Shown: one piece after another, positions 42,101 through 49,186 of the stretch
How the letters are laid out: each line of letters starts with the position of its first letter
Numbering within the stretch: the first letter of the stretch is position 1
Source: ZC4RG19 sp017577565
Lineage (GTDB): Bacteria > Actinomycetota > Acidimicrobiia > Acidimicrobiales > VFJN01
Reading direction: 5' to 3'
DNA length: 64,000 nt
Assembly (NCBI GenBank): GCA_047459075.1
Contig: VSCH01000015.1
Coordinates: 4,067-68,066 of the forward strand
The notes under the pieces: model-generated
Seen by the model: only the letters and a program-made list of their open reading frames with translations
Database searches by the model: none
Told to the model about the DNA's origin: nothing
Translations under genes and position numbers: made by a program

Positions 42101-43036
42101 CTACGCGCGGCCGAGGTGGGGCCGGACGTGCAGCCGCACGACCGTGCCGGCGGCCGACGTCCGCATCTGCACGAGGTCGCACACCTGGTTGGCGATCCAC
42201 AGCCCCCAGCCACCGAGCTGCCCCGGCGTCGGGTGGACCCGCCCGGCCAGCGGGTCGGCGACCCGGCCCCGGTCGCGGACCTCCACGACCGCGGCGCCGC
42301 CCTCGCGCCAGATCCGCACGTGCGCCACCCCCTCGCCGTGGCGGATGCAGTTGGTCGCGACCTCGTCGACGGCGAGCACGAGGTCCCGGGTCCGGGCCTC
42401 GTCCAGCCCCGCGCCCCGGCCCGCCTCGGCGACCGCCCGCCGCAGCCGCCCGAGCCCGGTGCGGCCGTAGGGGCGCGACGGCAGCGGCCCGGCCGGCTCG
42501 GGCAGCGGCTCGGCGAGGACCGCCGCCGGGTCCCGGACCAGCGGCCCGGGACCCTCGACCGGACCGGACGGGGTGGCCACGAGGTCGTGGGTGTCGTGCG
42601 CGGTGCGGATCGCCTGCGGCCCGAGGCCGGCGTCGTAGGGGCACAGGAGCCGGACGCGCCCGTCGTCGCCGAAGGCCAGGTTGACCAGCGCCTCGTGCTG
42701 GCGCACCTCGGCGACCTCGGACGGCGGGCGGCCGGGCCACAGCGGCTCGCCCACCCCCCAGATGCGGGCCGCGCCGTCGTGGGCGCCGATGAGCTCGCGC
42801 CAGGCGGGGATGAGCCGGGCCGGGTTGGGGCCGTAGCGGTGGACGTCGACGAGCTCGACGCCCGCGCCCCGGGCACCCAGCTCCTCCCGCAGCGCGCCGA
42901 GCCGCGGCCGGTCGGCCACCACCAGGACCGGGTCGCCCGCGTCCAGGCCGGGGCCGATGAAGTCGAGCACGCCGGCGAGCCACGCCGCGCGGCCGCCGTA
43001 GAGCAACGCCTCGTGACGCAGGGCGGTCGAAGGCAT
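42101..43036 (-). CDS. MEDS-domain sensor fused to anti-sigma HATPase
   Basis: About 311 residues. Residues 5-165 match the MEDS sensory domain (HEALLYGGRAAWLAGVLDFI, GLDAGDPVLVVADRP). Residues 200-305 are an RsbW-type HATPase with intact N-box LAVDEVATNCIRHG, RDRGRVADPLAG and GGWGLWIANQVCDL, so it should bind ATP. It likely controls one of the island's sigma factors through a STAS partner in response to a ligand. The gene starts 11 bp after the rsbU stop and has its own SigB/F-type promoter inside the rsbU end. Confidence 0.82.
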   Translation of the reverse strand: MPSTALRHEALLYGGRAAWLAGVLDFIGPGLDAGDPVLVVADRPRLGALREELGARGAGVELVDVHRYGPNPARLIPAWRELIGAHDGAARIWGVGEPLWPGRPPSEVAEVRQHEALVNLAFGDDGRVRLLCPYDAGLGPQAIRTAHDTHDLVATPSGPVEGPGPLVRDPAAVLAEPLPEPAGPLPSRPYGRTGLGRLRRAVAEAGRGAGLDEARTRDLVLAVDEVATNCIRHGEGVAHVRIWREGGAAVVEVRDRGRVADPLAGRVHPTPGQLGGWGLWIANQVCDLVQMRTSAAGTVVRLHVRPHLGRA

Positions 43037-43046
43037 CCCCCGCCGA

Positions 43047-43071
43047 CTACCCGGTGCGGTCCCCCTCAACC
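43047..43071 (-). promoter_or_regulatory. SigB/SigF-type promoter of the MEDS-HATPase gene
   Basis: Minus-strand GGTT (43068-43071), 15-bp spacer, GGGTAG (43047-43052), overlapping the rsbU stop codon. Predicted start about 4 nt before ATG 43036, a near-leaderless transcript. Confidence 0.6.
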
Positions 43072-44102
43072 GGGAGAGGGACGCACCGGAAGGCGAGCAG
43101 GCAGACGTCGTCCTGCCGGGAGGACCCGGCCACGAGGGCCTCGGTCACGCGGTCGCAGAGCGCGGCGGGCGGCCCGGTGTGGCCGGCCGCGACCGCGCGG
43201 AGCGTGGCCAGTCCGTCCTCGCCGGCCCGCTCGGCCCCCTCCAGCAGGCCGTCGGTGTAGAGCAGCACGCACGTGCCGTCCCCGAGCGGCACCGGGCCGT
43301 CGACCGGCCAGGTGCCCTCGCCGGGGAGACCGAGCAGCCGGCCGTTGCGCCCCCCGACGAACCGGGCCCGGCCGTCCGGGTCGACGAGCAGGGCCGGCGG
43401 GTGGCCGGCGTTCGCCAGCGTCATCGTCGCCGCACCGAGCGTCACGACGCCGAGCACCAGCGTGGCCGTCTGGGCGTCGGCCATCGTGGCCAGCAGCGCG
43501 TCGCTGCGCCGGACGACCTCGTCGACGGGGTGGCCCTCCAGCAGGTAGGCCCGCAGCCCCATGCGCACCTGCCCCATCACGGCGGCCTGCTGGATGCCGT
43601 GGCCCATGACGTCGCCGACGACCAGCGCCACCCGCCCCTCGCCCAGGTGCACGACGTCGTACCAGTCGCCGCCGACCTCGACCTCGGGCCCCGCCGGCAG
43701 GTAGCGGACCGCCACCTCCAGCCCGTCGGTCGCCCGCACCTCGGGCAGCAGGCTGCGCTGCAGGGTGAGCGCCAGCTGGTGCAGCCACAGGGCCCGCTCG
43801 CGGGCCTCCCGGTAGCCGCGCTGGGCCATCTCGTAGGTCGACAGGCTCTCGGCGAGGAACGCGGCGGCGTCGCCGAGGCGGGCCCGGGTGGCGAGGTCCG
43901 GCGCCACCCGCTCGACCGCCCGGTGGTGGATCCCGACGAGCTCGAGCAGGCCGACGCCGGCCTCGACGGCCCGGTGCCCGAGCTCGTAGGCCGCGGCCAG
44001 CCCCCGCTCGTCGGGCGCGCCCAGGTAGCCGTCCAGGGCCTCGGCGTAGTCGGCCTCCAGCCCCCGGTGGCGGCCGCCCGGCCCGGCGCCCCCGACGGTC
44101 AC
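43047..44102 (-). CDS. rsbU: RsbU-like PP2C phosphatase
   Basis: About 351 residues. The N-terminal 85 residues match the RsbU activator-binding helical domain (YAEALDGYLGAPDERGLAAA), the part that RsbT contacts in Bacillus. A coiled-coil linker leads to a SpoIIE-type PP2C domain with VGGDWYDVV, VGDVMGHGIQQA and LLYTDGLLEGAE metal-binding motifs. It dephosphorylates the STAS anti-anti-sigma factor. The GTG at 44102 overlaps the upstream stop by 4 bp (GTGA), so it is translationally coupled. Confidence 0.9.
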   Translation of the reverse strand: MTVGGAGPGGRHRGLEADYAEALDGYLGAPDERGLAAAYELGHRAVEAGVGLLELVGIHHRAVERVAPDLATRARLGDAAAFLAESLSTYEMAQRGYREARERALWLHQLALTLQRSLLPEVRATDGLEVAVRYLPAGPEVEVGGDWYDVVHLGEGRVALVVGDVMGHGIQQAAVMGQVRMGLRAYLLEGHPVDEVVRRSDALLATMADAQTATLVLGVVTLGAATMTLANAGHPPALLVDPDGRARFVGGRNGRLLGLPGEGTWPVDGPVPLGDGTCVLLYTDGLLEGAERAGEDGLATLRAVAAGHTGPPAALCDRVTEALVAGSSRQDDVCLLAFRCVPLPVEGDRTG

Positions 44103-44725
44103 GCCCCCGGCCCCCGGTAGCGGGCGACGGCGACCAGCGCGTCGTCGCCGGGGCTGGCGCAGCGCTCGAGGACGGTGGCCGCGATGCGGGCCACCGTCCC
44201 GGTCCCGGGCACCTGGTCGGGGAAGTCGCGGGTGATCCCGTCGGTGGCCATGACGACGAGGTCGCCGGGGACCAGCTCGACGACGGTGACCCGGACCGGC
44301 GGCAGGCGGTAGCCGACGACGCCGCCGTAGAGGACGGCGCTCGCCTCGCGCCGGAGCCCGCCGGCCTCGGGCCGCAGCACGTGGGACTCGACGTTGCCGA
44401 CGCCCACCCAGGTGAGCACGCCGGCGCAGGAGACGGTCGCCAGGCTCGCCGTCACCCCCCGGGTGCGGTGCAGGGCCGCGTGGGCGGTGGCGAGGAGCTC
44501 GTCGAGCGGCGCCCCGGCGTGGGCCGCCACGACCTCGCGGGCCCGGGCCGCGACCTCGGCGGCCTCGGCCCCGTGCCCGAGGCCGTCGATGACCGCCAGC
44601 AGCGCGCCGCCCGCGACCGGCCGGGCGAGGGCCAGGTCGCCCGAGACGTCCTCGCCCGGCAACGGCCGGCCGGCCCAGGCCCACTCGAGGCAGGGGGCCA
44701 CCGTCGCCTCGACCGGCCCGCTCAC
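44099..44725 (-). CDS. rsbX: RsbX-like PP2C phosphatase of the stressosome operon
   Basis: About 208 residues, a compact PP2C domain without N-terminal extension. AVIDGLGHGAEAAEVA and MATDGITRDF are the metal-binding motifs. In Bacillus RsbX resets the stressosome by dephosphorylating RsbS and RsbR; here the gene sits directly after rsbT instead of at the end of the operon. GTG 44725 overlaps the rsbT stop by 4 bp (GTGA), and its own stop overlaps the rsbU start the same way. Confidence 0.85.
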   Translation of the reverse strand: MSGPVEATVAPCLEWAWAGRPLPGEDVSGDLALARPVAGGALLAVIDGLGHGAEAAEVAARAREVVAAHAGAPLDELLATAHAALHRTRGVTASLATVSCAGVLTWVGVGNVESHVLRPEAGGLRREASAVLYGGVVGYRLPPVRVTVVELVPGDLVVMATDGITRDFPDQVPGTGTVARIAATVLERCASPGDDALVAVARYRGPGA

Positions 44726-45135
44726 GTCGACCGCCGCTTCCGCATGACGACCGTCGTGCCGACGCCGACCTCGGAGGTGATCTCGAAGGTGTCCATCAGG
44801 CGGCGGGCCCCGGGCAGGCCGAGGCCGAGCCCCCGGCCGGTCGAGTACCCGTCCTCCATGGCCCGCTCGACGTCGGGGATGCCCGGGCCCTCGTCGCGGG
44901 CGACGACCTCGACGGCCGTGTGCTCGCCCGTGCCCTCGTCGACGGGGCTGATGATGATCTCACCCCGGCCGGCGTGGGTGACGATGTTGCGGGCGACCTC
45001 GGAGATGGCGGTGGCGACGAGCGTGGCGTCGGTGTGCGAGCAGCCGATCTGGTCGGCCAGCTCGCGGCCCGAGCGGCGCGCCACGACGATGTCCGCGTCG
45101 GTCGAGATCACGATCCGGATCCGGCCGAGCGGCAT
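44722..45135 (-). CDS. rsbT: RsbT-like serine/threonine kinase (stressosome switch)
   Basis: About 137 residues. The GHKL kinase motifs are complete: VATAISEVARNIVTHA (N-box), DEGPGIPD (G1) and GYSTGRGLGLGLPGARR (G2 lid). RsbT phosphorylates RsbS and RsbR and, once released, activates RsbU. ATG 45135 overlaps the rsbS stop by 1 bp (TGATG). Confidence 0.93.
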   Translation of the reverse strand: MPLGRIRIVISTDADIVVARRSGRELADQIGCSHTDATLVATAISEVARNIVTHAGRGEIIISPVDEGTGEHTAVEVVARDEGPGIPDVERAMEDGYSTGRGLGLGLPGARRLMDTFEITSEVGVGTTVVMRKRRST

Positions 45136-45491
45136 CAGCGCCCCGTCCTGGCGTCGAGGAAGGCCAGCCCCTCCTCCAGGTCGAGCGCCGTGTGGACGTC
45201 CTCGAAGGTGAGCCCCAGCTGCACCATGGCGAACGCGACCTCGGGCTGCATGCCGACGACCACGGTGTCGGCCCCCCGCAGCAGCGTCATGTGGGCGATG
45301 TTCCGCAGCGAGCGGGCGGCGAAGCTGTCCATGACGTCCAGCGCCGTGATGTCGACGATGATCCCCCGCGACCGGTAGCGGCCGATCCGCTCCATGAGGT
45401 CGTCACGCAGCTGCTCGGCCTCGCTGTCGGTCATCGCCGACTGGATCGTGGCGATGAGGTAGTCACCCTGCTTCAGGATGGGGACGGCCAT
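45135..45491 (-). CDS. rsbS: RsbS-like stressosome scaffold STAS protein
   Basis: About 118 residues, a single STAS domain. The phospho-acceptor serine is in DVMDSFAARSLRNIA, matching the conserved RsbS serine. It forms the stressosome core with RsbR and tethers RsbT. Start ATG 45491, 5 bp after the rsbR stop. Confidence 0.93.
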   Translation of the reverse strand: MAVPILKQGDYLIATIQSAMTDSEAEQLRDDLMERIGRYRSRGIIVDITALDVMDSFAARSLRNIAHMTLLRGADTVVVGMQPEVAFAMVQLGLTFEDVHTALDLEEGLAFLDARTGR

Positions 45492-45496
45492 GCCGG

Positions 45497-46405
45497 TCAG
45501 CGCTGGTCGGCGGGCTGCGACCGGATGACCTCGTAGCCGAGGAGGCGCTCGGCCTCCTCGATGCCGCCCTGCAGGTCGCCGACCGCGTTGACCTTGGACA
45601 GGTCGACGCCCAGGGTGACCAGGGTCAGCGCGATCTCGGCCGACAGGCCCGTGATGATGACGTTGGCGCCCATGAGGCGGGAGGCGTCGACGGTCTGGAC
45701 GAGGTGGTTGGCCACGGTCGAGTCGATCTCGGGCACGCCGGTGATGTCGATGACGACGACCTTGGCCCGGTTGGTGCGGATCGACCGCAGCAGCTGCTCG
45801 GTGAGCTGGCGGGCCCGCTGGCTGTCGAGCGCGCCGATGATCGGGAGGATGACCAGCCGCTCCCGCACCTGCAGCACCGGCGTCGACAGGTCGCGGATGG
45901 CCTCCTGCTGCTGGCGGATGACCCGCTCGCGCTCCTCGACGAAGCCGACCGCCACGGTGAGCGCGATGCGGTTGGCCGCCGGCTCGTACGCGTCGAGCAC
46001 CCGCAGCAGCAGCTCGAAGTCGTGCTGGTACTTCTCGAACAGCGAGCGGGCGAGCACGTCCCGCAGCAGCAGGACGATGCCGAGCACCTCGTAGGTCTCG
46101 ACACCCCGGGGGATGATGCGCTCGGAGAGGCTGCGGGCGTACTCCTCGAGGGCCTCGACGCTCCCCGTCTCCAGCGCCTCGACGTAGTTGTCGTAGACGC
46201 TGGTGGCCTCGTTGAAGACCTCGTCCGAGGTCATGGCGGTCAGCAGGCCGGCCTCGGTGATGCGCCGGGCCCACTCCTCCCGCAGCTGGGTCCGGCGCTC
46301 CCGCAGGTGCGCCACGAGCTCGGGCAGCAGGGTGCTGTCGCCTCCCGACGTCGTGCTCGCCACATCCGCGCCGGCGCGGGCCGCAGGCTCGCTGGACGTC
46401 CCCAT
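45497..46405 (-). CDS. rsbR: RsbR-like stressosome sensor
   Basis: About 302 residues. The N-terminal 165 residues form a helical, globin-like sensory domain (LREEWARRITEAGLLTAMTS; FELLLRVLDAYEPAANRIAL), and the C-terminal STAS domain contains PEIDSTVANHLVQ and ALTLVTLGVDL, the regions of the two RsbT-phosphorylated threonines. It would sense stress and gate RsbT release. ATG 46405 has a GGGAGG site. A GGGTAG element 37 bp upstream lacks a good -35. Confidence 0.92.
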   Translation of the reverse strand: MGTSSEPAARAGADVASTTSGGDSTLLPELVAHLRERRTQLREEWARRITEAGLLTAMTSDEVFNEATSVYDNYVEALETGSVEALEEYARSLSERIIPRGVETYEVLGIVLLLRDVLARSLFEKYQHDFELLLRVLDAYEPAANRIALTVAVGFVEERERVIRQQQEAIRDLSTPVLQVRERLVILPIIGALDSQRARQLTEQLLRSIRTNRAKVVVIDITGVPEIDSTVANHLVQTVDASRLMGANVIITGLSAEIALTLVTLGVDLSKVNAVGDLQGGIEEAERLLGYEVIRSQPADQR

Positions 46406-46511
46406 CGCGTGCCTCCCAGGTCGGGCCCGCCGGGGCGCCACCCTACCCGGTGCAGATGGGGTGCATGCCCGGCGGCCGCCGACCCCCCGGGACGGCCGCC
46501 GGGCACACGGC

Positions 46512-46712
46512 CTAGAGCATCGGCCGCCCGAGCCCGTTGACCGACTCGCCGATGACGCGCAGCAGCATCCAGGCGGCCACGGCGATCATGAGGAGCGCGA
46601 CCGTGGCCTGCGTGACGGCCCGCACGGCCCGGACGTACCGCGGCGGCCGGAGCGGCGCGACGATGGCCTCGAACGCGGCGTCCCAGTCGATGGCGCCTTC
46701 GTCACGGTCCAC
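46512..46712 (-). CDS. Small single-helix membrane protein upstream of stressosome operon
   Basis: About 66 residues. A charged N-terminus (VDRDEGAIDWDAAFEAIVAP) precedes one membrane helix (TQATVALLMIAVAAWMLLRVI). GTG 46712 has a strong purine-rich GAGAGAGGGGGGA site. It precedes rsbR on the same strand by 107 bp and may be the first operon gene. No family recognised. Confidence 0.6.
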   Translation of the reverse strand: MDRDEGAIDWDAAFEAIVAPLRPPRYVRAVRAVTQATVALLMIAVAAWMLLRVIGESVNGLGRPML

Positions 46713-46834
46713 CGGTCCCCCCTCTCTCCGCTCGGCCGCTCGATCGCTGACGTCAACGTCAGGTGTGTCACGTGTCACACTAGCGCACCGCACGCCGTCG
46801 TGCGTCCGTTCGTGCACCACCGGGGGAGGGGGAC

Positions 46835-47974
46835 ATGGGCGACGACCCGCAGGGATCGGTCCAGGAGGCACCGGAGATGCGCCGGTCGAGCCGCGACCAC
46901 GCCGAGCTGCGGCGGCGCCTGACCGCCTGGCTGGCCGACCGGCTCCCCGCCGGCTCCTCGCCCGAGGTCACCGGGCTCGAGCCGACCTCGGCCAACGGCA
47001 TGTCGAGCGAGACCCTCCGGGTCGAGGTGACCTGGACCGAGGTGGGCGCGCCCCGCTCCCACCGCCTCGTCGTCCGGCTGGCGCCGTCGCCCGAGGACGT
47101 GCCCGTCTTCCCCCGCTACGACCTCCCGGCCCAGTTCACGACCATCCGCCTGGTCGGCGAGCTCACCCGGGTGCCGGTGCCGCCGGTGTGGTGGTGCGAG
47201 CCCGACCCCGGACCGCTGGGGGCGCCGTTCTTCGTCATGGGGTGCGTCGAGGGCCGGGTGCCGCCCGACGTCATGCCCTACAACTTCGGCGACAGCTGGC
47301 TCGCCCAGGCCTCGCCGGAGGACCAGCGCCGGCTCCAGGACGCCACCGTCGCCGCCATCGCCGAGCTGCACGCCGTCGACCGCCCCAGCCACCGGTTCCC
47401 GCACCTCGTCACCGGCACCGGCGACACGCCGCTGGCGCGCCGGCTGTCGGTCGTCGACGAGTGGTACCGGTTCGCCTCGGCCGGCGGCTTCCGGTCCGAG
47501 CTGATCGAGCGGGGCCTCGCCTGGCTGCACGACCACGTGCCGGCCGCGCCGTCCGGGCCCGTGCTGTGCTGGGGCGACGCGCGCATCGGCAACGTGATCT
47601 ACGCCGGGTTCGAGCCGGCGGCGGTGCTCGACTGGGAGATGGCCACCCTCGGCCCCCGCGAGCTCGACGTGGCCTGGCTGATCTACGGCCACCGGGTCTT
47701 CGAGGACCTCGCCGCGTCGATGGGCCTGCCCGGCATGCCCCACTTCCTGCGGGCCGAGGACGTGGCGTCCACCTACGAGGCGCTGACCGGGCACGCGCCA
47801 CGCGACCTGGCCTGGTACGGCACGTTCGCCGCCGTGCAGTTCGGCATCGTGTTCCTGCGCACCGGCGCCCGGGCCGTCCGCTTCGGCGAGGCGCCGCCGC
47901 CGGACGACCCCGACGCGCTCCTCCACAACCGGGAGCCGCTCGAGCGCATGCTGGCCGGCACCTACTGGGGGTGA
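46835..47974 (+). CDS. Phosphotransferase family protein (ACAD10/11 N-domain type)
   Basis: About 379 residues of the APH/choline-kinase fold. LCWGDARIGNVIY is the catalytic loop and AVLDWEMATLGPRELDVAW the metal-binding block; this version (WGD..N, DWEMA) is that of the kinase domain linked to acyl-CoA dehydrogenases such as ACAD10/11, which phosphorylate hydroxyacyl-CoA. ATG 46835 follows GGGGGAGGGGG. It overlaps the next gene by 4 bp (GTGA), forming a two-gene operon. Confidence 0.85.
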   Translation: MGDDPQGSVQEAPEMRRSSRDHAELRRRLTAWLADRLPAGSSPEVTGLEPTSANGMSSETLRVEVTWTEVGAPRSHRLVVRLAPSPEDVPVFPRYDLPAQFTTIRLVGELTRVPVPPVWWCEPDPGPLGAPFFVMGCVEGRVPPDVMPYNFGDSWLAQASPEDQRRLQDATVAAIAELHAVDRPSHRFPHLVTGTGDTPLARRLSVVDEWYRFASAGGFRSELIERGLAWLHDHVPAAPSGPVLCWGDARIGNVIYAGFEPAAVLDWEMATLGPRELDVAWLIYGHRVFEDLAASMGLPGMPHFLRAEDVASTYEALTGHAPRDLAWYGTFAAVQFGIVFLRTGARAVRFGEAPPPDDPDALLHNREPLERMLAGTYWG

Positions 47975-49095
47975 CGGCGGTGGGCGACCTGCACCCCGTC
48001 CCGCTCGACGAGTTCCCGATCCACCAGGCGCCGCTCTCGCTGCGCCACGTCGCGACCAGCGACCGCAACTTCTACGACCGCTCGTACCTCAACGCCCACG
48101 ACCGCACCGGCGACGTGTTCCTCGTCGCGGGCCACGGCGTCTACCCCAACCTCGGCGTCGCCGACGCGTTCGTCACGGTCCGCCGGGGCGACCGCCAGTG
48201 GGTCGTGAGGTGCTCCGACGCGCTCGGCGACGACCGCCTCACCCCCGCCGTCGGGCCCTTCCGCATCGAGGTCGTCGAGCCGCTCCGTCGCCTGCGGGTG
48301 GTCTGCGACACCGCCGACCGGGGCCTCGGGGTGGACCTCAGGTGGGAGGCGTCGTTCCCGGCGGTCATGGAGCCCCGCCACGTCATGCTCGCCGGGGCCC
48401 GGCCGATCATCGACGCGTCCCGGTTCGCCCAGGTCGGCACGTGGTCCGGGACGATCTGCGTGGAGGGCGAGGACCTCCCGGTCACGCCCGACCGCTGGGT
48501 CGGCACCCGCGACCGCTCCTGGGGCATCCGCCCCGTCGGCGAGGCCGAGCCGCCGGGCCGGCCGCCGGACGACCCCACGGCCGGGCTCTGGTGGCTCTAC
48601 GTACCGCTGCGCTTCGAGCGCTTCGCGTTGGTCGTCGTCGTCCAGGAGCAGCCCGACGGGTACCGCACCCTCGACGACGCCGTGCGGGTGTGGCCCGACG
48701 GGCGGGTCGAGCAGCTCGGCTGGCCCGAGGTCGAGATCGGCTACCGGCCCGGCACCCGCCTGCCCGAGCGGGCCCGGCTGCGGCTCCGGGAGCGGGGCGG
48801 GCGCCCGCTCGACCTCGAGGTCACCGCCCTCGGCCACATCGCCCTCCACGTCGGCGCCGGCTACGGCGGCGACCCCGACTGGGGCCACGGCCGGTGGCGG
48901 GGCCGGGGCTGGGTCGAGTGCGCCACCTACGACCTGCGCGACCCGGCCGTCGCCGCCCGGGTCCCCTTCGGCGTCGTCGACCACGTGGCCCGGGCGACGC
49001 TCGACGGCGAGGAGGGCTGGGGCCTCCTCGAGCACGGCACGATGGGCCGCCACGACCCCTCCGGCTTCGCCGACTGGGACGCGGTCGCACCCTGA
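47971..49095 (+). CDS. Conserved hypothetical protein coupled to the phosphotransferase
   Basis: About 374 residues, beta-rich and soluble, with many Trp/Arg-Asp motifs (GTRDRSWGIRPVG, LWWLYVPLRFERFALVVVV). The overall pattern resembles lipocalin-like CrtC/AttH hydratase-type proteins, but I would not assign a function. The GTG start at 47971 overlaps the phosphotransferase stop, so the two are translationally coupled and probably act on the same substrate. An alternative GTG lies at 47980. Confidence 0.7.
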   Translation: MTAVGDLHPVPLDEFPIHQAPLSLRHVATSDRNFYDRSYLNAHDRTGDVFLVAGHGVYPNLGVADAFVTVRRGDRQWVVRCSDALGDDRLTPAVGPFRIEVVEPLRRLRVVCDTADRGLGVDLRWEASFPAVMEPRHVMLAGARPIIDASRFAQVGTWSGTICVEGEDLPVTPDRWVGTRDRSWGIRPVGEAEPPGRPPDDPTAGLWWLYVPLRFERFALVVVVQEQPDGYRTLDDAVRVWPDGRVEQLGWPEVEIGYRPGTRLPERARLRLRERGGRPLDLEVTALGHIALHVGAGYGGDPDWGHGRWRGRGWVECATYDLRDPAVAARVPFGVVDHVARATLDGEEGWGLLEHGTMGRHDPSGFADWDAVAP

Positions 49096-49186
49096 GGGCC
49101 CTGTGGCCAGGGACGATGTGCGCCCGCCCGCGGCGCGCCTAGGGTCCCGCGGTCCGAAGGTCGGCGCGCACGTGCAGGGGGAACGG

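Noticed and set aside
46443..46467. SigB-type promoter for rsbR based on GGGTAG
   Set aside because: The -10 is fine but there is no GTTT-like sequence at 14-16 bp.
46763..46780. Tandem GTGTCAC repeats upstream of the phosphotransferase
   Set aside because: A two-copy 7-bp direct repeat may be an operator but is too short to call, and no promoter fits around it.
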